64,000 nucleotides of DNA from Paraburkholderia silviterrae (lineage in GTDB: Bacteria > Pseudomonadota > Gammaproteobacteria > Burkholderiales > Burkholderiaceae). Shown piece after piece: positions 1-9,812 of this stretch. Location: NCBI RefSeq assembly GCF_004353915.1, contig NZ_SMRP01000002.1:618795-682794 (forward strand), in the 5' to 3' direction. The number at the start of each line of letters is the position of its first letter. Within the stretch, counting starts at the first letter, position 1. The translations under genes and the position numbers were made by a program. The notes under the pieces are model-generated. The model saw nothing but the letters and a program-made list of their open reading frames with translations. It did no database searches and was not told the origin of the DNA.

Positions 1-965
1 TTCTGCCCGATCGCGAGCCGCACCGCTTCGGCCGTGAGCCGCTCGGGCATGATCGGCCCGATGATGCCGTAATGGTTGCGCGAGGGCACGAGATACGTGG
101 GAATCGCGCCCGACATCGTCATCGCATGCTCGACCGACTTGTGGCAGTTGCGGTCGCACAGCGCCACTTGATTGCGCGTGACGCTCGCCATCAGAATCAC
201 ACGGTTCGACGTGGATGAGCCGTTCGTCACATGGTAGCTGCGGTGTGCACCGAACACGTGCGCTGCGTATCGCTCGCTCTCGCCGATCGGGCCGCTGTGA
301 TCGAGCAGCGAACCCAACTCGCCCACCGAAATCGAGAGGTCCGAGCGGAACAGCGGTTCGCCGAAGAACTCGAAGAACGCCCGTCCTGCGGGCGACTTCA
401 GGAAGGCCGTTCCGCCCGTATGCCCCGGCGTGTGCCACGAATATTCGTGGACGCGCGCAAAGCGCACGAGTTCGCGGAACATCGGCGGCAAGACCGTCTC
501 GCGATAGCGCTCGATGGCCGCAACGATACGGCCGCCGATGAACGCCGTCGTGTCTTCGAGCAGCCAGATGAAGTCGTCGCATTTCCTCATGGCCTCTACG
601 GGCACGCTCGACGCACTCGAGCGCTCGGCGATCAGGAACACGGGGACGTGCTCGTTGCGCGCGCGCAGCGCATCAAGCACGGCTTGCGCTTCGCGGTGGT
701 CCGCCTCGACGCGTGTGCCGGCGCCAGAGCCCACGCAGGCAAGGTCCCAGCTCAGCAGCAGGCACTGCACGGATGGGTCGGCGTTGATCACGGCGATGGC
801 GTCGTCGGCGCTCAAGGCGAGCGTCACATCGACCGCGTAATCACTCAGCCCGGCGACGAGCGCCTGAGCGGCCCGTCCACCCGCGGTATTCGAATCGATT
901 TGCTCATGCACGAGCAGCGCCTTCATGCCAAGGCGGCGTGCACCGGAATGCATCGTCATAGTCAT
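1..965 (-). CDS. Orn/Lys/Arg decarboxylase, second paralogue (3' part cut by window start)
   Basis: PLP-dependent amino-acid decarboxylase of the biodegradative Orn/Lys/Arg class. Only about the first 321 residues lie in the window. The visible part has the response-regulator-like wing domain followed by the start of the PLP domain, with HTPGHTGG, SLLDHSGPIGESE, NGSSTSN and DRNCHKSVEH, each with a counterpart in the adiA paralogue at 2468-4777. The catalytic lysine lies outside the window. The start is uncertain: in-frame ATGs occur at 965, 959 and 953, and the best Shine-Dalgarno (AGGGA) is about 13 nt upstream of 965. It lies 166 nt downstream of adiC on the same strand, so it probably belongs to the same acid-resistance unit. 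The substrate (arginine, lysine or ornithine) cannot be decided from this fragment. Confidence 0.85.
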   Translation of the reverse strand, partial: MTMTMHSGARRLGMKALLVHEQIDSNTAGGRAAQALVAGLSDYAVDVTLALSADDAIAVINADPSVQCLLLSWDLACVGSGAGTRVEADHREAQAVLDALRARNEHVPVFLIAERSSASSVPVEAMRKCDDFIWLLEDTTAFIGGRIVAAIERYRETVLPPMFRELVRFARVHEYSWHTPGHTGGTAFLKSPAGRAFFEFFGEPLFRSDLSISVGELGSLLDHSGPIGESERYAAHVFGAHRSYHVTNGSSTSNRVILMASVTRNQVALCDRNCHKSVEHAMTMSGAIPTYLVPSRNHYGIIGPIMPERLTAEAVRLAIGQ

Positions 966-1131
966 GGTGGGTGAATCCCTGAATGAGCCGCGCGCCGCAG
1001 CAACGAATGCGGGCTGCCGCGCGCGGCGGGTGCGGAAATAACGCGGCAATACAGCGTGGTAAAAGCAGGTCACGCCCTGTTGGCACGCGTCGGCAGACGC
1101 GCCTCATATATCGCGCGCGCCTGCCGTAACT

Positions 1132-2460
1132 TCATGATCCCGGTGATTCGTCGAGGGGGAACGCTGCCGGGTGAGTCCGGTTGTAGCTGAGCGCATAGAG
1201 CGCCGTCGTGGCGAGCACGACTACAAAGGACCACAGCACCTGGCCTTGATCCGAGCCCACGATGGCCCAGAGCGAATAACCAAAGGCCACGCACATGATC
1301 GCCGCGTAGCGCCTCTTGCTGGAGCCGAGGTGGCCGTGCCCGAGGACGAGCAACGCCGCGCAGGTGTAGATGTAAGGCACCAGCGTGAAGATCACGCTGA
1401 CCGACGAGATCACGCCGAACTGCTTGCTCGCATTGGGAGAGATCGACGTCAACTGAACGATCGTCATGAGGATGCCCACGATGACGAGGCCCGCAACCGG
1501 CACGCCCTTGCTGTTGACCTTGCCGAAGATCGGCGAGAACAGCCGGTCGTCCGCCGCGGCCTTGGCCGTTTGCGCCGTGACGAGAATCCACCCGCCGAGC
1601 GAGCCGAGACAGCCAAGCGCGGCGCACAGCGCGACGATCGCCCCACCGCTTTCGCCCAGCATGATGCGCACGGCGTCGCCGAACGGCGATGCCGAAGCCT
1701 GCAGTGCGTGGTTCGGGATGATGCCCATGATGGCCGTGGTGGACAGCACGTAGGAAACCGCGGCAATCAGCACGCCACCAATCGTGGCGATCGGCACGTT
1801 CTTCTTCGGATTCTCGACCACGGCCGCCGACACCGCTGCCGTCTCCACGCCGATGAAGGACCACAGCGTGACGTTCAGCGTGCTTTGCAGCGCAGTGAAA
1901 GTACTATGCCCGCTGACGTTCCAGGCCGACATGTACAACCCCGGCTTGAACCAGAACCAGCCGATGATCGCTACGCCCACGATCGGCACGAGCGCGAGCA
2001 AGGTCGTCACGGACTGGACCTTGGTCATCACAGTCGGCCCGAGGATGTTCACGAACACGAACAGCCAGAGCACCGCGATACCCGCAAGCGTGAGAGCCAG
2101 CGGACTCTTGAGCGCCGGTATGAAGAAGCTCAGATATCCCACGCCCACCACGACAATGGCGATATTGCCGACCCATGCGGACAGCCAGTACAGCATGTTG
2201 ACCTGATAGCCCGCGAACGGCCCGAACGCCTTGCGCGCGAAGGCATAGGAGCCGCCGGCCGCCGGATCGATCGACGACATCTTCGCGTACACGAGCGCCA
2301 GCGCGACGGCGCCCGTGATCGTGACCAGCCAGCCGAAAATCGCAATGCCGCCGGTGGCGGCCAGGTTGGCCGGCAACATGAATACGCCCGAGCCCATGAT
2401 GTTGCCGGCCACCATCAGCGTCGCGGGCACGACGCCGACTTTCTTCACCGCGTTGCTCAT
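1132..2460 (-). CDS. adiC: arginine:agmatine antiporter AdiC-like (APC family)
   Basis: Inner-membrane exchanger that imports arginine and exports agmatine, so that cytoplasmic decarboxylation removes protons. The 442-residue protein has the APC fold with about 12 hydrophobic segments. Its N-terminus carries [20 protein letters not shown], the substrate-loop signature of AdiC, and later segments ([38 protein letters not shown]) match E. coli AdiC closely from memory. It starts only 7 nt after the adiA stop, so the two genes are almost certainly co-transcribed. The strong resemblance to AdiC rather than to CadB or PotE is the main reason for calling the neighbouring decarboxylase arginine-specific. 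Confidence 0.9.
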   Translation of the reverse strand: MSNAVKKVGVVPATLMVAGNIMGSGVFMLPANLAATGGIAIFGWLVTITGAVALALVYAKMSSIDPAAGGSYAFARKAFGPFAGYQVNMLYWLSAWVGNIAIVVVGVGYLSFFIPALKSPLALTLAGIAVLWLFVFVNILGPTVMTKVQSVTTLLALVPIVGVAIIGWFWFKPGLYMSAWNVSGHSTFTALQSTLNVTLWSFIGVETAAVSAAVVENPKKNVPIATIGGVLIAAVSYVLSTTAIMGIIPNHALQASASPFGDAVRIMLGESGGAIVALCAALGCLGSLGGWILVTAQTAKAAADDRLFSPIFGKVNSKGVPVAGLVIVGILMTIVQLTSISPNASKQFGVISSVSVIFTLVPYIYTCAALLVLGHGHLGSSKRRYAAIMCVAFGYSLWAIVGSDQGQVLWSFVVVLATTALYALSYNRTHPAAFPLDESPGS

Positions 2461-2467
2461 CTCGGTT

Positions 2468-4777
2468 TCAGTCCTCTTTTACACACCAGAATTGATATCG
2501 GCCGTTCTCGACGACCGCGCCCTCCACCACCTTTTCGAACCCCGGGAACGCGTCGTTCCAGTGCCCGAGGCTGTGCAGATAGCGCAGCCAGGGGCCATCG
2601 GCCGCGCCGGCGCTTTCGCCTGGCATCAGAATCGGGATGCCCGGCGGGTACGGAATGGCGCCCACGGCGATCGTGCGCTCCGCCATCTGTGCGAGCGGCA
2701 GCAGTTCCACGTCGCCCGCCATCAACTTCGCGTTGGCCTGGCGCGGCGTGAGAACCGGGCGCGGCAGCGCCGCGAATGCCGCGGCCTGTGCCTTGTCCAT
2801 GGCGCTCGACTTCATCTTCGCGAACATGTCGTTGGCGAGATCGCGCAAGCCCATTCCCGCATAGCGTTGCGGCGCACGCGCGAGCAGATCGGGAAGCGAC
2901 TCGGTCAGCGGCTGGTTCGCGTCGTAGGCGCGCTTGAATTGCAGGAGCGTGTTGACAAGGGTCCCCCACTTGCCCTTCGTGATGCCGACGGAGAAGAGGC
3001 AGAGCACCATGAAATCCGTCGTGCGCGACGGAATGATGCCGAACCGATAGAGATAAGCGCTCAGTACCGCGGCCGGGATGCCCGAGGCTTCGAGCTCGCC
3101 GTCCTCGCCCATGCCGGGGCAGACGATGCCGGCCTTGATCGGGTCGAGCATGCACCAGCCGTCGGGCAAACCGTCGAAGCCGTGCCACTTCTCGCCGGGA
3201 TGCAGCACCCAGCAGCTCGGGTCGCTGGCCAGCAAGCTTTTCGGCGCATCGGCAAACGCAACTTTCTCGCCCGTTGCCGGATCCGTGACCTCGGGCGCAT
3301 TCCATGGCGTAAAGAACCATTCGCGCTTGCGCGCGAATTCGCGATGCACGCGCGCGAGCGTCTGGCGAAAGTCGACCGCTTCGTCAATCACCTCCTGGGT
3401 CAGCGCACGTCCGCGCGGACCATCCATCATCGACGCGCCGATCTCGTTGGCGGCGATGATCGCGTAGAGCGGCGACGTTGTCGCCTGCGCCATGTAAGCC
3501 TCGTTGAAGCGGCTCGCGACGATCGGCCGGCGCCCGCTGCGCAGATGGATATAAGACGCCTGGGACAGCGCGGCGAGCAGCTTGTGCGTCGAGTGCGTGA
3601 CGAACAGCGTGGGCTGGTCGGCGCCGTGCTCGCGCGGATCGCCGCGCATGCCGAAGCGCTTCGCGTAGAGCGGGTTGAAGCGCGCATAGGCGTACCAGGC
3701 TTCGTCGAAGTGAATGACGTCGACGGACCGGGCAAGCTGGTACTGAACCTGCTCAGCGTCGTAGCACATGCCGTCATAGGTGCAGTTCGTCACGACCGCA
3801 TAGACGGGCTTGCGCTTCGCCGCGCGCGACGCGAGCGGATGCGTTTCGATCTTCTGCGCAATGGATTGCGCGGCGAACTCGCGCGGCGGGATCGGTCCAA
3901 TGATGCCGTAGCGGTTGCGCGTGGGCACGAGAAATACAGGGATGCCACCGCTGATCACGAGCCCCTGCTCGATGGACTTGTGGCAATTGCGGTCGCATAC
4001 CGCGAATTCGTTGTCGGCAACGATCGCTGAAAGAATGGTCCGGTTTGAGCCGGAGGTGCCGTTGAGCACCGAGTAGCTCGCGTGTGCGCCAAACACGCGC
4101 GCCGCATACTTTTCGGCCTCGCCGCAGGGGCCTTCGTGATCGAGCAGCGAGCCGAGCGGCGTGCGCTCGATACCTGTGTCGGTGCGAAACAGGTTCTCGC
4201 CGAAGAAGTCGAAGAACGCCCGCCCTTGAGGCGTCTTCGTGAACGCCACGCCGCCCTGATGGCCCGGCACGGCCCACGAGTATTCGCGCGTGGCCGTATA
4301 GTCGAAGAGCGCCTTCGTAAACGGCGGCAGGAGGTTGTCCTTGTACCTGTGCATCGCCACCAGCGCACGGCCGGCGATGAACGGACTCGTGTCCTCCAGC
4401 GTCCACACGAATTCATTCGCGAGCGACATGGCTTCGAGGTCGGGCGCATGCTCGCGCGAACGCTCGCCCATCAGGAAGATCGGCACCTCCGCATTGCGGC
4501 CTCGAATGCTGCGCAGCAGATCGATGGCGGTGGCGCCAGACACTGCCTCGCCCTGCCCCGTGTTCCAGCGCACGAAAACGCAGTCGATGTTCGCATCAGC
4601 GAGTGCAATCGCCTCGCCGTCCTGCATCGTGCTCGCCCCGATCACCTCGACACTGCGCGCCTCGAATTCCTGAACGAGATCGCGCACGACGTGTCCGCCC
4701 GCGCTGGACGGATTCGCCAGCATGGCGTCCACGATCAGCACGCGATACCGAAGCAGCTTGCTGGTCCGTTCGATCAT
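2468..4777 (-). CDS. adiA: biodegradative arginine decarboxylase AdiA-like
   Basis: Converts arginine to agmatine and CO2, consuming a cytoplasmic proton (acid-resistance system 3 type). The 769 residues match the usual length of about 755. Order: wing domain (1-130), PLP domain with DRNCHKS near 262 and the Schiff-base lysine in STHKL (Lys399), then the C-terminal domain with [15 protein letters not shown] and IPYPPGIPI. The start at 4777 (MIERTSK) is preferred over an upstream ATG at 4873 because GGAGG lies 10 nt before it and the 32 extra residues look non-coding. First gene of adiA-adiC. An FNR-type box lies about 90 bp upstream. Assignment to arginine rather than lysine rests on similarity to E. 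coli AdiA from memory and on the AdiC neighbour. Confidence 0.9.
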   Translation of the reverse strand: MIERTSKLLRYRVLIVDAMLANPSSAGGHVVRDLVQEFEARSVEVIGASTMQDGEAIALADANIDCVFVRWNTGQGEAVSGATAIDLLRSIRGRNAEVPIFLMGERSREHAPDLEAMSLANEFVWTLEDTSPFIAGRALVAMHRYKDNLLPPFTKALFDYTATREYSWAVPGHQGGVAFTKTPQGRAFFDFFGENLFRTDTGIERTPLGSLLDHEGPCGEAEKYAARVFGAHASYSVLNGTSGSNRTILSAIVADNEFAVCDRNCHKSIEQGLVISGGIPVFLVPTRNRYGIIGPIPPREFAAQSIAQKIETHPLASRAAKRKPVYAVVTNCTYDGMCYDAEQVQYQLARSVDVIHFDEAWYAYARFNPLYAKRFGMRGDPREHGADQPTLFVTHSTHKLLAALSQASYIHLRSGRRPIVASRFNEAYMAQATTSPLYAIIAANEIGASMMDGPRGRALTQEVIDEAVDFRQTLARVHREFARKREWFFTPWNAPEVTDPATGEKVAFADAPKSLLASDPSCWVLHPGEKWHGFDGLPDGWCMLDPIKAGIVCPGMGEDGELEASGIPAAVLSAYLYRFGIIPSRTTDFMVLCLFSVGITKGKWGTLVNTLLQFKRAYDANQPLTESLPDLLARAPQRYAGMGLRDLANDMFAKMKSSAMDKAQAAAFAALPRPVLTPRQANAKLMAGDVELLPLAQMAERTIAVGAIPYPPGIPILMPGESAGAADGPWLRYLHSLGHWNDAFPGFEKVVEGAVVENGRYQFWCVKED

Positions 4778-5085
4778 TGGCCTCGAGCCTCCACCCGAAT
4801 AAATGGTCCTCAATAATCCGGGGAGCACTTGCGAGGGGCAAGGCGTAGTGGAGGCGACCTTGATGCTCATCATTCAAGACATGACGCCATGAACAGGCCA
4901 GCCGCCGCGCCGCGCGCGGGTTTGGGCGCTAAGGTCGTGCAGCTTGATATGCCGCAATGGCTCGCACGCCGGGTCTCGGTAGCATCGCACGCTGATCCGG
5001 CTGCGTGCCCTCCTCTGCTGCCGCCATGTTCCAGGGCATGGACGGGCCGGATATCCGCTCAGGATTCCCAGGTTCCCTACAACTC
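4778..5085. promoter_or_regulatory. divergent promoter region between adiA and the cytochrome c peroxidase
   Basis: 308 bp between two divergently transcribed genes with no convincing ORF. It holds the FNR-like box at 4860-4873. On the minus strand a weak -10-like TATTGA lies at 4815-4810, which would put the FNR box near -62 of adiA, a class I-like position. No clear -35/-10 pair was found for the peroxidase gene. Confidence 0.5.
4860..4873. promoter_or_regulatory. FNR/ANR-like box
   Basis: TTGATGCTCATCAT matches the FNR consensus TTGAT-N4-ATCAA at 9 of 10 defined positions. E. coli homologues of both flanking genes (yhjA and adiA) are induced at low oxygen, so a shared anaerobic site makes sense. 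No binding evidence is available here. Confidence 0.6.
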
Positions 5086-6531
5086 ATGCCCACCATGAAA
5101 AAGATCCTCGTCGGCGCCGCCGCGCTTCTCACGGCCGGCTATCTCGGCCTCAGTGGCATCGCCTGGTATCACGACACGCTCTACGCCGAAAGCGCGGCCG
5201 CAAAGCCCGCCGCGTCGGCCGACGCCACACGCGTTCGCGACATCCTCGATCGCAACGCGTGCTATTACTGCCATTCGGCCAAGGCCGTCTTGCCGCCCTA
5301 CGCCGCGCTACCCGGCATCCGACAGATCTCGCAGTTCGACGTCGACAAGGGCCAGCGCTACTTCCGCCTCGACCCGCTGTTCAACGCGTTGCGCGACGGC
5401 ACGCCGCCCGCGCAGGCCGATCTCGCCAAGCTCGAGCGCGTGGTGACGAACGACACGATGCCGCCCATGCGCTTTCGCATGGTGCACTGGAGCACCGGCC
5501 TGAGCCAGCACGACCAGCAAACGCTGCTCACCTGGATCTCGCACGAACGCAAGCGCTGGTATGTCACACCCGGCGTGGCGCCGGCCTTCGAGAACGATCC
5601 GGTGCAGCCGTTGCCGCATGCGCTGGCCACCGATCCGCGCAAGGTCGCGCTCGGCATGCAGCTGTTCCACGACCCGCGCCTGTCCGTCGACAACTCCATC
5701 TCGTGCGCGAGCTGCCACTCGCTCTCGACCGGCGGCGTGGACAACCGCAAGCGCTCGCTCGGCGTGCGCGGCCAGCTCGGCGGCGTGAATGCGCCCACGG
5801 TGTTCAACGCGGCGCTCAACCACATGCAGTTCTGGGACGGGCGCGCCGCCACGCTGCAGGAACAGGCGGGCGGCCCGCCGCTCAATCCGGTCGAAATGGC
5901 GTCGGCATCGTGGGATCAGATCGTCGGCAAGCTCAACGCCGATCCTTCGTTTTCCCAGGCGTTCGTGAAGGTCTACCCCGATGGCCTGAGCGGCCCGAAC
6001 ATCACCGACGCCATTGCGGAATTCGAGAAGACGCTGCTCACGCCGAGCCGCTTCGATGCCTGGCTGCGCGGCAACAGCGAGGCGCTGAACAGCGAGGAAG
6101 TGCGTGGCTATCAGTTGTTCAAGTCGGTGGGCTGCGCAAGCTGCCACGTAGGCGCGAACCTGGGCGGGCAGTCGTTCGAGCGCATGGGCAGAGCTGGGGA
6201 TTACTTCGCCGCGCGCGGCGATGCGCTGACCGACGCCGACAACGGGCGCGAAAACGTCACGCATGACACGCGTGATCGCCAGTGGTTCAAGGTCCCGGGA
6301 CTGCGCAACGTGGCGCTCACGGCACCGTATTTCCACGACGGCAGCGTAACGGATCTGCGTGAGGCAGTGCGCAAGATGGCGCAGTATCAGCTCGGCACCA
6401 CGCTTTCGGAAGCGGACGTCGATGCGCTCACTGCCTTCCTCAACGCGCTCACCGGCACCTATGAGCCACACGCGGCGCTCACCCCGTCGCCCACCTCGGC
6501 GCCCTCGCCTGCGCTCGCCGCGCAACCGTGA
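5086..6531 (+). CDS. tri-haem cytochrome c peroxidase (YhjA/quinol peroxidase type)
   Basis: Periplasmic, membrane-anchored peroxidase that reduces H2O2 with electrons from quinol or cytochrome c. The 481-residue product has an N-terminal hydrophobic anchor (about 5-25) and three c-haem motifs: CYYCH (59-63), CASCH (207-211) and CASCH (350-354). Classical CcpA/MauG-type enzymes have two haems; the extra N-terminal haem domain is the hallmark of the E. coli YhjA group. The last 20 or so residues are a Pro/Ala/Ser tail. Two starts are possible, ATG 5086 (MPTMKK) or ATG 5095 (MKK); neither has a strong Shine-Dalgarno. Divergent from adiA with an FNR-type box between, fitting a role in respiration or peroxide defence at low oxygen. 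Confidence 0.9.
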   Translation: MPTMKKILVGAAALLTAGYLGLSGIAWYHDTLYAESAAAKPAASADATRVRDILDRNACYYCHSAKAVLPPYAALPGIRQISQFDVDKGQRYFRLDPLFNALRDGTPPAQADLAKLERVVTNDTMPPMRFRMVHWSTGLSQHDQQTLLTWISHERKRWYVTPGVAPAFENDPVQPLPHALATDPRKVALGMQLFHDPRLSVDNSISCASCHSLSTGGVDNRKRSLGVRGQLGGVNAPTVFNAALNHMQFWDGRAATLQEQAGGPPLNPVEMASASWDQIVGKLNADPSFSQAFVKVYPDGLSGPNITDAIAEFEKTLLTPSRFDAWLRGNSEALNSEEVRGYQLFKSVGCASCHVGANLGGQSFERMGRAGDYFAARGDALTDADNGRENVTHDTRDRQWFKVPGLRNVALTAPYFHDGSVTDLREAVRKMAQYQLGTTLSEADVDALTAFLNALTGTYEPHAALTPSPTSAPSPALAAQP

Positions 6532-6539
6532 TCCGCTGC

Positions 6540-6571
6540 GGGCGGTGGCACGCGGCTGCGCGCCACCGCCC
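6540..6571. terminator. hairpin between convergent genes
   Basis: Perfect 10-bp stem GGGCGGTGGC / GCCACCGCCC with a 12-nt loop in the short space between the convergent peroxidase and lacI genes. There is no clear U tract on either side, so the terminator call rests on position and stem strength. Confidence 0.45.
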
Positions 6572-6588
6572 GTGCACGCTGTATCGCT

Positions 6589-7611
6589 TCAGGCAAGTCG
6601 CGCCGGGTTCGCCCGCGCGACCGACGCGCGCATCGACACGCTCACTTCGAAGTTGCGCTCGATGTCCCAGTGCGTGCCGTAACACTGGTTGATGAGCCAG
6701 CGCACGGCATTGCGCGTGAGCTCGGCGGTCGGAATATGGACCGAGGTCAGCGCGGGCGCCATGTAGGCCGCCGAATAATCGTCGTCGTAGCCGATCACGG
6801 AGACCTCGTGCGGCACCGCGATGCCCGCCTGCTGCAGGCGCGCGAGTGCCGACATGGCCATCGTGTCGTTCGCGCAGAACAGGCCCGTGAAGCGCCGCTT
6901 CGAGTCGAGCAGCTCGCCTGCCGCCGCATAGCCGCCCTCGGGCGAAAAGTCGGACATGATGAGCGGCACCGCTGCGCGTGCGATGCCATGGCGCGCAAGC
7001 TCGGTGAAAAAGCCATCGAGACGCGCGAGGTTGTCCGAAGAGCTGGCCGGTCCGCCAATCGCAGCAATCTCGCGGTGGCCGTGTTCGACGAGCGTGCGCG
7101 CGGCCAGTTCGCCGCCGCGAAAGTGGTCGGCGCAGAACGACGCCTCGGGCAACCCGTCGAACACGCGATTCAGGAATGCCATGCGCGGATGCAGGGCGTG
7201 CAGCATCTCGAGATCTTCGTCGTGCAGGTCGTGGCTGATGACCACCACGCCGTCGCAATCGCGGCCAATCAGAAAGCGCACGGCCTCGACGGCCTGCTCG
7301 CGCAGCGAGCCCTCGCCGCAGCCCGTCGCCACCACCACATGACGGCCCACCGCGCGCAATTCGGTATCGGTCTGCTTGAGGATGGTGCCGTAATACGAGC
7401 CGAAAAAGGTCGGCACGAAAATGCCGACGATGCCGAGCGACTGCGTCGCCATCGCCCGCCCGATGGACGAAGGCCGGAAATGGAGTTGCTCGATGGCGGC
7501 CTGCACGCGCGCGGCGGCCTCGGCCGACACCGGCCCCTTGCCGGAGATCGCCCTCGATGCCGTGGAAAGACCCACGCCAGCCAACGTTGCCACGTCTTTC
7601 AGGGTTGCCAC
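6589..7611 (-). CDS. LacI-family regulator of the beta-glucoside locus
   Basis: 340-residue LacI/GalR repressor. The N-terminal helix-turn-helix reads ATLKDVATLAGVGLSTASRA, followed by the hinge (about 45-60) and a periplasmic-binding-like effector domain. It is the last gene of the block that begins with the beta-glucosidase and runs through the sugar ABC transporter, all on the minus strand, and lies 97 nt after the ATPase gene. The palindromic site at 13582-13597 in front of the glucosidase gene is the likely operator. The inducer is probably a glucose-containing disaccharide, inferred from context only. Confidence 0.88.
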   Translation of the reverse strand: MATLKDVATLAGVGLSTASRAISGKGPVSAEAAARVQAAIEQLHFRPSSIGRAMATQSLGIVGIFVPTFFGSYYGTILKQTDTELRAVGRHVVVATGCGEGSLREQAVEAVRFLIGRDCDGVVVISHDLHDEDLEMLHALHPRMAFLNRVFDGLPEASFCADHFRGGELAARTLVEHGHREIAAIGGPASSSDNLARLDGFFTELARHGIARAAVPLIMSDFSPEGGYAAAGELLDSKRRFTGLFCANDTMAMSALARLQQAGIAVPHEVSVIGYDDDYSAAYMAPALTSVHIPTAELTRNAVRWLINQCYGTHWDIERNFEVSVSMRASVARANPARLA

Positions 7612-7708
7612 TTCGTGTTTGCCCCTCTGCTTTTTGTCGTTGCGTTTTTACCCACGCACGCCTGGCCGTTCGCCCGCTTTCATCTGATGAATGCGCGTTC
7701 GGCACTCC

Positions 7709-8812
7709 TTAGAGCCGCAGGCTGCTTGCCTCGTCGAACAGCGACAACTGCCCGGCGTCGATCTCGAACGGCACGAGCGCCCCGTGCGCGAGCGGGACTT
7801 TGTCCTGGTCGATCGACGCGATCTGCGAGCCATGATAATCGAGCCAGAGGACTCGGTGGTTGCCCATCGGCTCGACCAGCGTGACTCGACCCTGCAGCGC
7901 CTCGCCCCGCGATGCCGCATGCGCCGCGGCGGCTGCCCGCACATCCTCGGGGCGCACGCCCAGCAGGCACGGCTTCGCGAGATCGGGCACACCGTTGAAC
8001 GCGTAGCGCGAGACCTCGACCGAAAGGTGCGGGGCGCGGAACCACAGCTTGCCTTCGTCGGCTTCGAGCACGCCGCGCAGCAGGTTCATCGGCGGCGTGC
8101 CGAGGAAGCTCGCGACGAACAGATTCTCGGGCCGCGCATAGACTTGCGCGGGCGTGCCGAACTGCTGGATCACACCGCCCTTCATCACTGCCATGCGTGT
8201 GGCGAGCGTCATGGCCTCGACTTGATCGTGCGTCACGTAGATCATCGTCGCGCCCAGTTGCTGATGCAGCTGCTTGAGCTCACGGCGCAGCTCCGTGCGC
8301 AGCTTGGCGTCGAGATTCGAGAGCGGCTCGTCGAACAGGAACACGTCGGCCTCGCGCACCAGCGCACGGCCGATCGCCACGCGCTGACGCTGGCCGCCCG
8401 AGAGCTGTGCCGGCTTGCGCGAGAGCAGCGGGCCGAGCTGGAGCATCTCGGCGGCACGCTGCACACGGCGCTCGATCTCGGCCCGCGGCGTGCCATTGAT
8501 GCGCAGTGCGAACGAGAGATTGCGCTCGACGTTCATGGTCGGATAGAGCGCGTACGACTGGAACACGAGCGCCACGCCGCGATCCTTCGGGTCTGCCCAT
8601 GTCATGTCCTCGCCGGCGATCTCGATGCTGCCGTCGGCCACGTCGATGAGGCCCGCGATGCTGTGCAGCAACGTGGATTTGCCGCAGCCCGAAGGACCGA
8701 GCAGCACGACGAATTCGCCCGCGCGCACATCGAGGTCGAGATCGTCGATCACGGTGTTCGCGCCAAGCTCGATGCGCAGGTTGCGCACCGCTACGTTTGC
8801 CGGATGCGTCAT
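7709..8812 (-). CDS. sugar ABC transporter ATPase (UgpC/MsmX-like)
   Basis: Cytoplasmic ATP-hydrolysing subunit of a CUT1 sugar importer, 367 residues. It shows Walker A (GPSGCGKST, about residue 36), the ABC signature LSGGQRQRVAIGRALV, Walker B (VFLFDEPLSNLD) and a C-terminal TOBE region from about 240, as in MalK-type subunits. The start at 8812 (MTHPAN) is preferred over an upstream in-frame codon at 8869 because AGGAGA lies just before it and because the longer form would translate the stem-loop cassette at 8824-8868. That cassette ends 3 nt before the Shine-Dalgarno. It lies 64 nt downstream of the second permease gene. Confidence 0.93.
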   Translation of the reverse strand: MTHPANVAVRNLRIELGANTVIDDLDLDVRAGEFVVLLGPSGCGKSTLLHSIAGLIDVADGSIEIAGEDMTWADPKDRGVALVFQSYALYPTMNVERNLSFALRINGTPRAEIERRVQRAAEMLQLGPLLSRKPAQLSGGQRQRVAIGRALVREADVFLFDEPLSNLDAKLRTELRRELKQLHQQLGATMIYVTHDQVEAMTLATRMAVMKGGVIQQFGTPAQVYARPENLFVASFLGTPPMNLLRGVLEADEGKLWFRAPHLSVEVSRYAFNGVPDLAKPCLLGVRPEDVRAAAAAHAASRGEALQGRVTLVEPMGNHRVLWLDYHGSQIASIDQDKVPLAHGALVPFEIDAGQLSLFDEASSLRL

Positions 8813-8823
8813 TGTCAGTCTCC

Positions 8824-8868
8824 TGTCGACCAGAGTTAGCGCTTTAGCGCTTACTCTGGTCCCATGCA
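8824..8868 (-). repeat. 45-nt stem-loop cassette, copy 1 (canonical)
   Basis: Element bounded by TGTCG and ATGCA (plus-strand reading). Arms GACCAGAGTTAGCGC (8828-8842) and GCGCTTACTCTGGTC (8847-8861) enclose the loop TTTA, with one T-T mismatch at stem position 10. It sits between the permease and ATPase genes, 3 nt upstream of the ATPase Shine-Dalgarno in the sense direction. The 45 nt are identical to copy 2 at 12025-12069. Confidence 0.9.
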
Positions 8869-8876
8869 ACTTGTTG

Positions 8877-9812
8877 CTATCCCTTCACCGCGCCCGAGGC
8901 GATGCCGCGCACGAACCAGCGGCCCGACACGAAATAGATCGCGAGCGGTACGAGCGAAGTGAGGATCGTCGCGGCCATGTTGACGTTGTAGAGCCGCTCG
9001 CCCGTGGTGGTATTGATGATGTTGTTGAGCTGCACGGTCATCGGCAGATTCTTCGTGCCTGCGAAGACCAGGCCGAGAATGTAGTCGTTCCAGATGCCCG
9101 TGACCTGCATGATCAAGGCGACCACGACGATTGGCGCCGACATCGGCAGCATGAGCTGCACGAAGATGCGCCAGAAACCGCCGCCGTCGACGCGCGCCGC
9201 CTTGAAGAGCTCCTGCGGTAACGCCGCATAGTAGTTGCGAAACAGGAGCGTCATGACCGGCATGCCGAAGATCGTATGGATCAGCACGATGCCAGGCAGT
9301 GAAGCGAACAGGTGCACGGTTGCCAGCACGCGCACGAGCGGGTAGACCATCACCTGCACGGGAATGAACGCGCCCGCGAGCAGCACCGCGAACAACACGC
9401 CCGCGCCGCGCGGCCGCCAGAACGAGAGCGCATAGCCGTTCACGGCGCCCACTGCGATCGAGATGATCGTGCTCGGCACGACGATGCGCACCGAATTCCA
9501 GAAACCCACGCGAATGCCCGCGCATTCGAGACCCGTGCACGCCGACGACCAGGCGTCCTGCCAGGGCGCGAACGTAAGATGACGCGGCAGCGCAAGCAGA
9601 TGACCCATGCGGATCTCGTCCATCGGCTTGACCGACGTGACGAGCATCACGTAGAGCGGCAACAGGAAAAAGAGCGCCGCGATAATCAGGAATCCATACA
9701 CACCGAGACGCGCCGGCGTGAAGTGGCGCCGGCGCCTGGGCGCTGGATTGCGGCGCGCTCCGCCCGTTGCACGCACGCCGGCACCGGATGGATCGGCAAG
9801 CGGCGCGCTCAT
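8877..9812 (-). CDS. sugar ABC transporter permease (MalG-like)
   Basis: 311-residue inner-membrane permease of a CUT1 sugar importer. After a basic, Pro/Arg-rich N-terminus of about 37 residues come six predicted membrane helices, with the EAA-type loop around AALPQELFKAARVDGGGFWRIF that docks onto the ATPase. The start ATG at 9812 overlaps the stop of the preceding permease gene by 4 nt (ATGA), indicating translational coupling. Its partners are the permease at 9809-10765, the binding protein and the ATPase. Confidence 0.92.
   Translation of the reverse strand: MSAPLADPSGAGVRATGGARRNPAPRRRRHFTPARLGVYGFLIIAALFFLLPLYVMLVTSVKPMDEIRMGHLLALPRHLTFAPWQDAWSSACTGLECAGIRVGFWNSVRIVVPSTIISIAVGAVNGYALSFWRPRGAGVLFAVLLAGAFIPVQVMVYPLVRVLATVHLFASLPGIVLIHTIFGMPVMTLLFRNYYAALPQELFKAARVDGGGFWRIFVQLMLPMSAPIVVVALIMQVTGIWNDYILGLVFAGTKNLPMTVQLNNIINTTTGERLYNVNMAATILTSLVPLAIYFVSGRWFVRGIASGAVKG

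Noticed and set aside
1171..2751. Open frame of 526 codons on the plus strand opposite adiC and adiA
   Set aside because: Antisense shadow of well-supported genes; composition rich in Arg, His, Asp and Glu, typical of frame-shifted GC-rich DNA.
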